Below are positions 1-9,330 of a stretch of DNA of 64,000 bases, in pieces (the first letter of the stretch is position 1; each line of letters starts with the position of its first letter). The notes beneath the pieces are model-generated. The model searched no databases and was not told the origin of the DNA. It saw only the letters and a program-made list of their open reading frames with translations. The DNA comes from Psychrobacter sp. P11F6 (GTDB taxonomy: Bacteria; Pseudomonadota; Gammaproteobacteria; Pseudomonadales; Moraxellaceae), in NCBI RefSeq assembly GCF_001435295.1, contig NZ_CM003594.1:2996574-3060573 (forward strand). The letters are read 5' to 3'. The translations under genes were made by a program, and so were the position numbers.

Positions 1-201
1 GATAGGATGGTTAGGAAGCAAGGTGTGAATAAAAACTGGGTTAATCTATCTGAGCTTACTGAGCAGCTAAAATCTCAGATTATTCATCATAAAATACTAA
101 TCCATCTTTCAGAACATGAAATTGAACAGAAGATTTTGGTCATTGACCCAAAGTACATTAACTTCAACCGTGATAAAAGTCTTGTCAGTATCAGTGCATG
201 A
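1..201 (+). CDS. C-terminal end of an unknown protein (5' truncated by window)
   Basis: The reading frame is open from base 1 to the TGA at 199-201, giving about 66 residues. An in-frame ATG lies at base 7, but no ribosome binding site can be judged, so this is probably the tail of a longer gene. The product is hydrophilic, rich in Ile, Lys, His and Asn, and has no motif I recognise. A hairpin with a T-run (221-256) follows it, which fits the end of a transcription unit. It could also be a chance frame; I do not recognise the family. Confidence 0.35.
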   Translation, partial: DRMVRKQGVNKNWVNLSELTEQLKSQIIHHKILIHLSEHEIEQKILVIDPKYINFNRDKSLVSISA

Positions 202-220
202 AACAAAGCTGCTTCCCACT

Positions 221-256
221 AAAAAGCCGCCTACACACTGTATAAACGGCTTTTTT
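221..256. terminator. Bidirectional intrinsic terminator
   Basis: The arms AAAAAGCCG and CGGCTTTTTT flank a short loop, with T-runs on both strands. It lies between the partial plus-strand frame (end 201) and the minus-strand BLUF-like gene (stop at 282), so it can serve both. A near copy of the sequence lies at 1078-1114. Confidence 0.7.
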
Positions 257-281
257 ACGCTAGTTATAATAGAGAACTCAT

Positions 282-761
282 CTAAAGTTTGTTGGATTTG
301 GTATCTTCAAAAACTGCTGTCAAAAAGCTTTTAATCTGAGCACTTGTCATTAGATAGGGATTATAGTCAGAACCTGCTGAGAAGCTTTTGAGGGCATATT
401 CTTCATCTTCAGCGCTTGATGTTAGATGTTTCACTAAAAACCCATTCCATTGACGCGACTCTATTTCCTCTATATTAACAATATTGGGAAAAATGGTTGA
501 ATGCTCGTCAAGTATCTTTTCTAAGGCAATATTGATAGCGGGCCTTGTCCCTTGAAAACTTTGAACGAAATAACCTTCACTAATGACTAAAGCTGAAGCT
601 ATATTGTTTTCTTCAAAATACCTTCGCCAATACTCAAGTGCGCGAGTCAGCTCGATTCCCGAATCTAGGTCGACATTTTTGGCGATATATATCATGTTGA
701 TAAGAATATGCTCGCCATTTATTTTTTTGCTTTCTGGAGTATGGCTTGTCGCTATAGTCAT
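282..761 (-). CDS. BLUF-domain-like protein (degenerate flavin pocket)
   Basis: A 159-residue protein whose centre follows the BLUF (blue light using FAD) pattern. It has MIYIAK with Tyr25, a helix with WRR, EGYFVQSFQG with Gln67 (the usual FlQ.LEG segment), and RQWNGF with Trp105. BLUF proteins sense blue light through a Tyr-Gln pair next to FAD, and short ones act through partner proteins. By-eye alignment places Phe49, not the conserved Asn, 18 residues before the Gln, and the usual TG before the strand reads SA. Flavin binding is therefore uncertain. The N-terminus is about 20 residues longer than usual, but the ATG at 761 has AAGG seven bases upstream. There is no linked regulator gene. 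Confidence 0.6.
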   Translation of the reverse strand: MTIATSHTPESKKINGEHILINMIYIAKNVDLDSGIELTRALEYWRRYFEENNIASALVISEGYFVQSFQGTRPAINIALEKILDEHSTIFPNIVNIEEIESRQWNGFLVKHLTSSAEDEEYALKSFSAGSDYNPYLMTSAQIKSFLTAVFEDTKSNKL

Positions 762-913
762 GAGAAACCTTATTTATAAAAACCTGATCTAGTTTAAGAT
801 AAAGTATAATCAATAAAAAATTTTTTCTTAGTGGTTTTTTGTCATCTAGCATCATTGTATTTCTATAAATAAGCATTGGAATTTTAATGAGTTAGGACGC
901 TGACACTTCTCGG

Positions 914-927
914 AGTACAATTGTACT
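914..927. promoter_or_regulatory. Perfect 14-bp palindrome, possible operator
   Basis: AGTACAATTGTACT is a perfect palindrome in the 377-base gap between the BLUF-like gene (start 761) and the PEBP-like gene (stop 1139). It lies about 150 bp upstream of the BLUF-like start. It resembles a dimeric regulator site, but no regulator is identified. Apart from this site and the terminator at 1078-1114, I see nothing in the gap. Confidence 0.3.
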
Positions 928-1077
928 ATAAAACTTGGCACAATGACTGCGATATCATTATTCTAATAATTAACAAGCCTAATCTATATCTTCCTATAGC
1001 ACGGTCTCAACCCTAACATACGACTGACCCACGCTTACTCATGGCTCAGACGTTGCAAACATCACTTACTCTTACTC

Positions 1078-1114
1078 AAAAGCCGTCTATACACACTGCA
1101 TAGACGGCTTTTTT
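1078..1114. terminator. Intrinsic terminator, near-copy of the one at 221-256
   Basis: A perfect 13-bp stem (AAAAGCCGTCTAT with ATAGACGGCTTTT) closes a 9-base loop and is followed by six T on the plus strand and four on the minus strand. It lies 25 bases beyond the stop of the minus-strand PEBP-like gene. Confidence 0.75.
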
Positions 1115-1138
1115 ACGCTCATTAAAACGACTAAGGCA

Positions 1139-1654
1139 TCAATATCGACCCATCTCAACCGTTGTCTCAGCAAGCACACTATCGCCTTGCCATGCCTGCA
1201 CATCTACCGTATACAGATGGTTTTTGCCACCTGAACAAGGCGGTTTATACGCCCCTCCCGCTTCCCCTGCACGGCTACGATATTCCGCGACCATCTCAAT
1301 CCCAACTGGCACTTCATAAGTATGCCCAAACACACGTAGAATCTCAGCACTCGTAGCACCTTCTGGTAGGTTAAACTCTACAATGCCATGTCCACCATGT
1401 TGCATACGTTTATTGCTCACATCGTTGTAAACGAAAACCAAGCTCTCCGCGCCCATCGGAATGTTTGAGACCGTCATGCTCGGCGTGGCTGGATTTTTGC
1501 CATCATAGTTTAGACACTGCTGCCCTTCAGGTATTTTTTTGCCATTCCAAGCAGCATCGTTAAACTTAACATCCATTGCAAAGGCATTGGCAGATAGTGC
1601 CAATGTTGCCAATGCCGTCAAAGCGGTGACTGATTTTAAGGTAAAAATTTTCAT
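1139..1654 (-). CDS. Secreted PEBP/YbhB-like protein
   Basis: A 171-residue protein with a clear signal peptide: MKIF, then a hydrophobic run ending in SANAFA, with cleavage expected before MDVKF. The mature part resembles the phosphatidylethanolamine-binding (YbhB/YbcL, Raf kinase inhibitor-like) family: GKKIPEGQQC near the start, PMGAESLVFVYND in the middle, and YKPPCSGGKNHLYTVDVQA near the end (the usual GPCPP..HRY.F segment). Substrate and role are unknown, and the location is probably periplasmic. The start at 1654 is chosen because AAAGGAG lies just upstream and the signal peptide begins there; a longer frame from 1681 lacks a site. The gene appears monocistronic and ends in the hairpin at 1078-1114. 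Confidence 0.6.
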   Translation of the reverse strand: MKIFTLKSVTALTALATLALSANAFAMDVKFNDAAWNGKKIPEGQQCLNYDGKNPATPSMTVSNIPMGAESLVFVYNDVSNKRMQHGGHGIVEFNLPEGATSAEILRVFGHTYEVPVGIEMVAEYRSRAGEAGGAYKPPCSGGKNHLYTVDVQAWQGDSVLAETTVEMGRY

Positions 1655-1949
1655 ACTAGCTCCTTTAGGTAGCGGATACACTGATAAAAATCGTTCATCA
1701 TTTTGTTAACTGATATTGATCGTTAATCCTAACCTTATAATAAATAGCCACTCTTAATTATATCGTTTAGGGTTTTTGTTAATCTTTCAAATAAGCGCAA
1801 ATCAATCGCAATGCCAGCAAAGCGAATACCGCAGCAGTAGCCAAATTTGCATCATCGCAGGTTACTTTATAGGTATTTATCTCTTTGGGTGTGTTGTAGT
1901 AGTATCTAAATCATTGGTATTGAAACGACTAAAAAACAATAGGATCATC

Positions 1950-2780
1950 ATGTTTATCGAAGATAAAATCGCCAAAGAAAGTATGACTATCAAGACTCCG
2001 ACACCCAAGATCATCTTTTTTGACATCGATGATACCTTGAGCCGCAATGGCATCATTGCCGAACACAACAAAGCGACCCTTGAGCAGCTTGCAGGTACTG
2101 ATATTAAGCTGGTGATTTCAACGGGACGCTCCAAAGCCATATTGCCAGCAGATATTTTAGCCTTGCTCGAAGCTGATGTCTTAGATGCGATTATTTGTAT
2201 GAATGGACAGTATAGTTTTGATAAAAAGGGTCGGATTAGCCACTATCCGTTGTCCGCTGAGCAAACGGATACAATCGTGCGTCTGTGCCAACAGAGCGAG
2301 TTGATTCATAAGTTTGACTCTGCCACCCATATCGCTTGGTCAGGTGAAAATGAGCGCTTGCGCGAGTTTAATGCCATCACGCCAAACTCTATCGTTGATC
2401 CTGAATATCATAAAGGGAATACCGTCTATCAATGCTCAGTATTTTTTAACAATCAACAAGAGAAGATGCAGGACGTCGATTTTGCCCAGTACGAGTTAAA
2501 GCTCGTCCATTGGCATCATATCGGCGCAGATATCTTACCGATAGAGGCATCCAAGGCGCGAGGCATTAAAGACGTTTGTCAATATTATGGGGTAGATGCC
2601 AGTGAGTGTATGGCGTTTGGTGATGGAATGAATGATTTAGAGATGTTTGACTTGGTCGGCTATGCAGTAGCAATGGGCGATGCAAAGCAAGAATTGATTG
2701 CGCGTGCAGACTTTGTCACGGGTACGATTGAGGAGCGCGGTATTCAGTCGGTGCTTGAGCAATTTCATATTGCGTCTTAA
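1950..2780 (+). CDS. Cof-type HAD-IIB family phosphatase
   Basis: A haloacid dehalogenase-superfamily hydrolase of 276 residues. Motif I is FFDIDDTL near the N-terminus (nucleophile and acid/base Asp), motif II is VISTGRS, the motif III lysine lies in the EASKARGIKD region, and motif IV is FGDGMNDLEM. The large C2 cap between motifs II and III marks subfamily IIB, whose members dephosphorylate sugar phosphates, flavin precursors or pyridoxal phosphate. The exact substrate cannot be read from sequence. The start at 1950 has AGGA five bases upstream. The frame stays open to 1776, but that extension is poor coding sequence; an ATG at 1983 is a further alternative. The gene is single, and the palindromic element at 2809-2849 follows. 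Confidence 0.85.
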   Translation: MFIEDKIAKESMTIKTPTPKIIFFDIDDTLSRNGIIAEHNKATLEQLAGTDIKLVISTGRSKAILPADILALLEADVLDAIICMNGQYSFDKKGRISHYPLSAEQTDTIVRLCQQSELIHKFDSATHIAWSGENERLREFNAITPNSIVDPEYHKGNTVYQCSVFFNNQQEKMQDVDFAQYELKLVHWHHIGADILPIEASKARGIKDVCQYYGVDASECMAFGDGMNDLEMFDLVGYAVAMGDAKQELIARADFVTGTIEERGIQSVLEQFHIAS

Positions 2781-2808
2781 TAATCAGACTTTGCAAATTG
2801 CTGCTTCT

Positions 2809-2849
2809 CTAGGACGTATCCTCATTTTTAAAATAAGGACATGTCCTAG
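2809..2849. repeat. Palindromic repeat element, copy 1 (short form)
   Basis: A 41-bp imperfect palindrome running from CTAGGACGTATCC to GGACATGTCCTAG. The arms match at 17 of 20 positions, and each end carries a smaller palindrome of the AGGACATGTCCT type. Related copies lie at 17068-17118 and 26186-26236. It sits between convergent genes (HAD stop 2780, membrane protein stop 2856). No T-run follows, so it is not a typical terminator. Confidence 0.6.
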
Positions 2850-2855
2850 CAAAAT

Positions 2856-3119
2856 CTAACCACGCTTCGTCATTAAACTATAAACCCAACTACCGATTTT
2901 ATAAAATCCGACCACAATCAAAATAAGCACCACCGCTGCCAGCACATAGGCCAACCAAACAGGCACATTACTCAACCAGCCAATCATAAATGCCAAACCC
3001 ATGTACGTTTCAACCGGCCAATTAACGATAGGTGTCGGCGAGCCAGCGTTAAATATGGTCATAAAGGCAATTATGCCAAGCACAGCAGTAATCAGTCCAG
3101 CGCGTTTACGATTATTCAT
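2856..3119 (-). CDS. Small membrane protein of unknown function
   Basis: An 87-residue protein starting MNNRKRAG. A positively charged N-terminus leads into one hydrophobic segment (about residues 8-24), a shorter apolar stretch follows (about 38-48), and a strong hydrophobic helix covers about residues 53-78 (VWLAYVLAAVVLILIVVGFY), ending in a basic tail. I expect an inner-membrane protein with two or three crossings. AAAGAGGCAAAAG precedes the ATG and gives a plausible ribosome binding site. I do not recognise the family, and there is no informative operon partner. Confidence 0.55.
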   Translation of the reverse strand: MNNRKRAGLITAVLGIIAFMTIFNAGSPTPIVNWPVETYMGLAFMIGWLSNVPVWLAYVLAAVVLILIVVGFYKIGSWVYSLMTKRG

Positions 3120-3523
3120 CTTTTGCCTCTTTTAATTCGAACCATTTAATTAACATTCGATTGTTTTTATTTTATCGGTACTCTTTGCATCTTATAAAAA
3201 CCACGTTGTAAACTCATGGCTTAAGGGTAAAGCAGCTCTCATCATAGCATGATTATTTACGCTTATTATCTTACTCAAATTCAGCAGTAAATCTCATATT
3301 TTTCCTTTTATAGCTTCTTCAGCCATTCATCAGCGCCACTTTTAACAATATTATGAAGAACGAACGTCTTCCTTACCCTTTAAATTCTTAACAATCATAG
3401 CCATAATAGTTTCACAACTGGCTCGATACCTTATATTCAGCACTTAGTATTTAGCCCTTAGCTTCCATTATCTATCATTTAACTTTTTACTCATTTGCAT
3501 CATTCTTATTTAGGAGAGATATT
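3120..3523. other. 404-bp intergenic region upstream of potD
   Basis: AT-rich DNA between the divergent small membrane protein gene and potD. It must hold both promoters, but I find no convincing -35/-10 pair. No coding frame or RNA gene is visible. Confidence 0.4.
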
Positions 3524-4645
3524 TTGACTCATTTATCATCGCCCCACAACATTGCTCGTCGCGCTCGTATACTACCAAAAGCACTATTAGCCGTGGCTGT
3601 TGGGCTAGCACTTGCTAGCTGTAGTAAGTCAGATAATACGGCGGCTGATGGTACAGCGGCGAGTGCTGAAACGCTCAATCTGTATAACTGGTCAGAGTAT
3701 ATGCCGCAAGAAATCCTTGACGGCTTTACTGAAGAGACAGGCATTCGGGTCAATTACACCACCTTTGATTCTAACGAAGCTATGTACGCCAAGCTTAAAT
3801 TGCTCGATGACTCTAGCCAATATGACTTAGCCATCCCATCGACCTATTATGTCGAAAAAATGGCCAAAGAAGGCTTGCTGCAAGAGCTCGATAAATCTAA
3901 ATTAAGCAACTTTAAGAATCTTGATACGTCTTTTACCAATACCAAGGTTGATCCAGAGAACAAATATTCGATTCCTTATATGTGGGGCAGCACCGGTCTT
4001 GCCATTAATGGTGACAAGGTCGATCCTGCAACCGTAAATAGCTGGAACGATTTATGGCGTCCTGAGTATAAAGGGCAAGTGATGCTGATGAACGATATGC
4101 GCGAAGTGTTTGGCATGGCGCTATTGACCCTTGGGCATTCAGGTAATAGTAAAAACCCTGAGGAAATCAAAGCCGCTTATGAGAAGCTCACGACCTTGAT
4201 GCCAAATGTGAAGACCTTTAACTCGGATGCCTCGCGCATGCCTTATATGGAAGGCGAAACCACGGTTGGTATGAGCTGGAATGGTGAAGCTATCATCGCC
4301 AATAACGAAGGCTTGACCAGCTTGGTTTATAAATATCCAACTGAAGGCGCTATTTTGTGGATGGATAACTTTGTCATTCCGAAAAACGCCAAACAAGTCG
4401 ATGCAGCCCACAAGTTTATTGACTACTTACTGCGTCCTGAGAACTCTAAAATCGTCAGCGAAGAGATTGGTTATGCCTCGCCTAATATGGCTGCGCGTGA
4501 GATGATGCCAGAAGAAGTGAGAAACAATCCAACCATCTATCCGAGCAAAGACGTACTGGCAAAAGCGGAATTCCAAGAAGATGTGGGCGATGAAGCATTG
4601 CAAGTCTATCAGCAGTATTGGGATAAGCTAAAAACTGGTCGTTAA
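3524..4645 (+). CDS. potD: Spermidine/putrescine ABC transporter substrate-binding lipoprotein
   Basis: A 373-residue periplasmic polyamine-binding protein. The signal peptide ends in the lipobox LASC, so Cys about 32 should be lipidated. The body follows E. coli PotD closely: LNLYNWSEYMP at the mature start, SNEAMYAKLKLLDD, DLAIPSTYYVEKMAKEG, SIPYMWGSTG, YMEGETTVGMSWNG, GAILWMDNFVIP, and the final YWDKLKTGR. It should pass polyamines to a PotABC permease, but no permease or ATPase gene adjoins it. The start codon is TTG at 3524, supported by TAGGAGAG eight bases upstream and by the absence of an in-frame ATG before the signal peptide. A strong terminator follows at 4676-4708. Confidence 0.93.
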   Translation: MTHLSSPHNIARRARILPKALLAVAVGLALASCSKSDNTAADGTAASAETLNLYNWSEYMPQEILDGFTEETGIRVNYTTFDSNEAMYAKLKLLDDSSQYDLAIPSTYYVEKMAKEGLLQELDKSKLSNFKNLDTSFTNTKVDPENKYSIPYMWGSTGLAINGDKVDPATVNSWNDLWRPEYKGQVMLMNDMREVFGMALLTLGHSGNSKNPEEIKAAYEKLTTLMPNVKTFNSDASRMPYMEGETTVGMSWNGEAIIANNEGLTSLVYKYPTEGAILWMDNFVIPKNAKQVDAAHKFIDYLLRPENSKIVSEEIGYASPNMAAREMMPEEVRNNPTIYPSKDVLAKAEFQEDVGDEALQVYQQYWDKLKTGR

Positions 4646-4675
4646 TCACTGTTTGTTGATAGCTGTTACCGCAAG

Positions 4676-4708
4676 AAAACGCTGACTCAATAAAGTCAGC
4701 GTTTTTTT
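4676..4708 (+). terminator. Intrinsic terminator of potD
   Basis: The stem AAACGCTGACT/AGTCAGCGTTT closes a 6-base loop and is followed by a T-run, about 30 bases after the potD stop. Confidence 0.9.
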
Positions 4709-4849
4709 ATTTATTCTTTATTTGGCTGTTATTTGGCTTTTATAGTCGGTTCAATATAATTTGGATACAAGTAAGGCAAGCGAAAGTACTACCAATAGTA
4801 GACTAAGCGAGCCTGACACCGTATCTGATTTATATAGAATTGACTATAT

Positions 4850-6085
4850 TTATAAGTGTAAATCAGTTTCACTGCCTTTGTGCTCGATACGGCGCTGCTC
4901 GCGGCGTTGATAGCGCAGACCGGAGGCGGCAAACCATTTCGGCTTAGTCGTTTGTAATAAATCACTAAGTCGCTGCAATTGAACTTGCAAAGTTTGGGTC
5001 AGCCAAAAATAGCCTTGCCATTCAAAGCCTAAGTTTTCTACACTTGGATATTCTGATACGGCGATACGGGTAATAGGACGAAATACTTCATCATTTGGAC
5101 TACGTAATACCGCCGCCATATGCTGCATCGCTTGCGTCAATTCGTGCTGATAATGGATAAGTAAAATATGGTTTTCATCATCAATCTCAATATTAGCCAA
5201 ACGCGGTGCCGCACTTAACAGTAAATCAATCGTACCAATGATATTACGATGGGTACGCTGAATGGTTTCTAGTGTTTCCTTTTCAATACCAGATTCGCTC
5301 GCTGTGGCGGCGATATGCGGGCGCACAGCTAGCAAACGCTTATTGATTTTTTGTAGCGCTTTCACCAAGGACTTATTGACGGGTGTATCTGGTATAGAAC
5401 TGTTCGATGGATAAATAATACTGGCCGAACTGGTCGCCTTACTATATTTAAACGGCTTGGGCACTAAGACATCCGCATCAATATGATTGCCAACCCCTGC
5501 ATACAAATTGCTGCAGGTCTCAAGATTACTGGCCAACAAAAACCGCCACATCAACGTCGACTTCAACGGTAAAATTAACGTTGCGGCCACCGCTACTCCT
5601 GCACCAAGCAAAATATTGAACGCGCGATATAAGCCATCTTGAGTAATATTGCTGTGGTCAGGACTCGACACAATCATCAGCATGGTAATACCTGTCAGCA
5701 GACCGATATAGCCCAATTGCTTGACCGCCACATAACCGATGATGCCACTGATAATGCCAATCAGCCCATAATATAACCACAGCCAGCCACCGATATCTTT
5801 AATCAGCCATAAGAAGCTAAGTCCAACCACCACACCAAGCAAAGTACCCAATATCCGCTCTTTAGCCTTGGTATAAATCGCCCCTTGATATTGTAACAAA
5901 CCCAAAATCACAAACACGGTAATGGTCGTCCACTCACCATGCGGCAAGTGCGTAAACTCATTTAACAAGAGCGCAATAAGTACAGCCAGACCCAAACGTA
6001 TGGCATGCAAAACATCTGCATGCTGATAACGGGCATAAGGCTCTACAAACGGGGCGGTCAATCGTTGCCAAAAAGTCGGTTTCAC
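4850..6085 (-). CDS. FUSC-family (aromatic acid exporter-like) membrane protein, copy 1
   Basis: A 411-residue protein. The N-terminal half (about residues 25-180) holds six or so hydrophobic helices, including PHGEWTTITVFVILGLLQYQ and TKAKERILGTLLGVVVGLS, which are hallmarks of the FUSC/ArAE family. The C-terminal half is a soluble helical domain with IQRTHRNIIGTIDLLLSAAPRL. FUSC proteins are thought to export aromatic acids or related compounds; the substrate is unknown here. The start is GTG at 6085, preceded by AAGAGATACCC. It is a close paralogue of the next upstream gene (6331-7566), the same length, and arose by tandem duplication. It sits downstream of a terminator (6178-6218), so it probably has its own promoter. 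Confidence 0.8.
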   Translation of the reverse strand: MKPTFWQRLTAPFVEPYARYQHADVLHAIRLGLAVLIALLLNEFTHLPHGEWTTITVFVILGLLQYQGAIYTKAKERILGTLLGVVVGLSFLWLIKDIGGWLWLYYGLIGIISGIIGYVAVKQLGYIGLLTGITMLMIVSSPDHSNITQDGLYRAFNILLGAGVAVAATLILPLKSTLMWRFLLASNLETCSNLYAGVGNHIDADVLVPKPFKYSKATSSASIIYPSNSSIPDTPVNKSLVKALQKINKRLLAVRPHIAATASESGIEKETLETIQRTHRNIIGTIDLLLSAAPRLANIEIDDENHILLIHYQHELTQAMQHMAAVLRSPNDEVFRPITRIAVSEYPSVENLGFEWQGYFWLTQTLQVQLQRLSDLLQTTKPKWFAASGLRYQRREQRRIEHKGSETDLHL

Positions 6086-6177
6086 GCAGGGTATCTCTTA
6101 TAAGTGAAGGAAGAAAAAATCGGTTAAATTCTAGCTACTGGCTTAATCACTGATAAAGCGATGATAAAGTCATGATC

Positions 6178-6218
6178 AAAAAATAACGCCTTCTACCTAT
6201 TAAAAGATAAAAGACGCT
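6178..6218 (-). terminator. Intrinsic terminator between the two FUSC genes
   Basis: On the minus strand, AGCGTCTT and AAGGCGTT arms enclose an inner TATC/AGGTA pairing and are followed by ATTTTTT. It resembles the gltD terminator at 7643-7683 in layout and loop sequence (TTTTAAYAGGTA), so it was probably copied together with the FUSC gene. Confidence 0.65.
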
Positions 6219-6330
6219 GAAGGTCAAAACATGCTAGCACATAACGACGAAAAAGCACCCTAACAACATCGCATTTGGCTATTGGTAATGCTGAAAGGTG
6301 CTGACAAATACTTGCCAGCATCTCCTATAT

Positions 6331-7566
6331 TTACAAGTGTAAATCGGACTCGCCCCCCTGCTCTTTCATTCTACGCTGTTCACGCTTTTGATAGCGCAGA
6401 CCAGAAGCGGCATACCACTGCGGTTTGGTCGTTTGTAGCAGATCACTTAACTGTTGCAGTTGTGCTTGCAACGTTTGCGTCAACCAAAAATATCCTTGCC
6501 ACTCAAACGTTGCATACTGTACGCTAGGATATTCTGATAGCGCAATACGCGTAATAGGTCGAAAAGTCTGATCGCTTGGACTGCGTAGTACTGCCGCGAT
6601 ATGCTGCATGGCTTGGGTGAGCTCGTGTTGATAGTGAATCAGTAGCGTATGATTATCATCGTCGATATCGATATTCGCCAAACGCGGTGCTGCACTGAGC
6701 AATAAATCGATGGTACCGATGATATTGCGATGGGTACGCTGAATCGTTTCTATCGTCTCTTTATGAATGCCGGACTCGCTTGCTGTTGCAGCGATATGTG
6801 GACGTACTGCTAGTAATCGCTTGTTTATTTGCTGCAGCGATTTTATCAACGCTTTATTGACAGGCATATCTGCAGTAGTGCTATTTTGAGGATAAGACAG
6901 GCTAGCTGAGCTTGTCGCCCTAGTATAGACAAGCGACTTGGGAGCCACTATTTCAGCATCGATATGATGTCCGACACCGGCATAAAGCGTACTACAGGCT
7001 TCTAAATTATTTGCCAATAAAAATCGCCACATCAACGTCGACTTTAGAGGTAAGATCACTGTCACCATGACCGCAATACCTGTACCGATTAAGATATTGA
7101 GTGCACGATAGACACCATCTTGCGCCATATTAACTTGATTCAAATTAGAGACGATCATCAGCATAGTAATGCCAGTGAGTAACCCAGTATACCCTAGCCG
7201 CCTGACCGAAAAATAACCAATAATCCCACTGACGATACCAATAAGCAGGTACTCTATCCCTAGCCAAGCACCCGTCCCTTTATTGAACCATAAGATTGCA
7301 AATGCCACGACAATACCCAAAACCGTGCCTAGTACTCGCTCTTTGGCTTTGGTATAAATAGCGCCTTGATACTGTAGCAATCCTAAAATAATAAAGACGG
7401 TAATCGTCGTCCATTCCCCATGTGGAAAACGGCTTATTTGATTGGCTAACAGCGCAAGTACGATGGCTGCACCGATACGTATGGCATGCAAGATATCAGC
7501 GTGCTGATAGCGCGCATAAGGTTCAATGAATGGTGCAGTAAATCGTTGCCAAATTTTTGGTTTCAC
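6331..7566 (-). CDS. FUSC-family (aromatic acid exporter-like) membrane protein, copy 2
   Basis: A 411-residue paralogue of the gene at 4850-6085, nearly identical in many blocks, such as HGEWTTITVFIILGLLQYQG, KSTLMWRFLLA, RLLAVRPHIAATASESGI and the C-terminal ESDLHL. It has the same architecture, with an N-terminal membrane domain of about 160 residues and a cytoplasmic helical domain. It also starts with GTG, in the same GTGAAACC context. The most different region is around residues 200-235, the linker after the membrane domain. The sequence does not show whether the two copies form one heteromeric transporter or differ in substrate. Confidence 0.8.
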   Translation of the reverse strand: MKPKIWQRFTAPFIEPYARYQHADILHAIRIGAAIVLALLANQISRFPHGEWTTITVFIILGLLQYQGAIYTKAKERVLGTVLGIVVAFAILWFNKGTGAWLGIEYLLIGIVSGIIGYFSVRRLGYTGLLTGITMLMIVSNLNQVNMAQDGVYRALNILIGTGIAVMVTVILPLKSTLMWRFLLANNLEACSTLYAGVGHHIDAEIVAPKSLVYTRATSSASLSYPQNSTTADMPVNKALIKSLQQINKRLLAVRPHIAATASESGIHKETIETIQRTHRNIIGTIDLLLSAAPRLANIDIDDDNHTLLIHYQHELTQAMQHIAAVLRSPSDQTFRPITRIALSEYPSVQYATFEWQGYFWLTQTLQAQLQQLSDLLQTTKPQWYAASGLRYQKREQRRMKEQGGESDLHL

Positions 7567-7642
7567 GCACAGGCACTCTTATTAATTGAAGAATATATAG
7601 TCAATGAAAAGTAATATTGAACCATCATCTACTGCTGATATC

Positions 7643-7683
7643 AAAAAAAACGTCTCTTACCTGTTAAAAGGCAAAAGACGTTT
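7643..7683 (-). terminator. Intrinsic terminator of gltBD
   Basis: On the minus strand, AAACGTCT pairs with AGACGTTT, with inner pairing (TTGCCT with AGGTAA), then an unbroken T-run. It starts about 45 bases past the gltD stop. Confidence 0.85.
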
Positions 7684-7728
7684 GAGATCTAAATAGAGCT
7701 ATCAATAATTGGATGTAAACCAAACCCA

Positions 7729-9162
<1,434 letters not shown>

Positions 9163-9239
9163 TTAATATGAGGCTTTTTATATCAAGCTTTTTTAAAGTG
9201 GGCGGTGACAGTCAACGATGTCTCATTTATCGCAAAATT

Positions 9240-9298
9240 AAGAGGTTTATATCGTGACCGTCACTTACCTGCTGAAAACCTCTGAGTTAAAAGGTTTT
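9240..9298 (-). promoter_or_regulatory. Mutually exclusive hairpins in the gltB-gltD gap (possible attenuator)
   Basis: In minus-strand RNA order, AAAACCT (9298-9292), AGAGGTTTT (9283-9275) and AAACCTCTT (9248-9240) occur in turn. The middle segment can pair with either neighbour but not both. No clear U-run follows, so the arrangement may affect RNA stability or gltD translation rather than termination. This is inferred from pairing only. Confidence 0.35.
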
Positions 9299-9330
9299 TA
9301 AAAGCGGAACATTGGATAATCCAAGCAAAG

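Noticed and set aside
1776..1949. N-terminal extension of the HAD phosphatase
   Set aside because: Would add a hydrophobic segment foreign to Cof-type enzymes; the ATG at 1950 has a ribosome binding site and leads directly into motif I.
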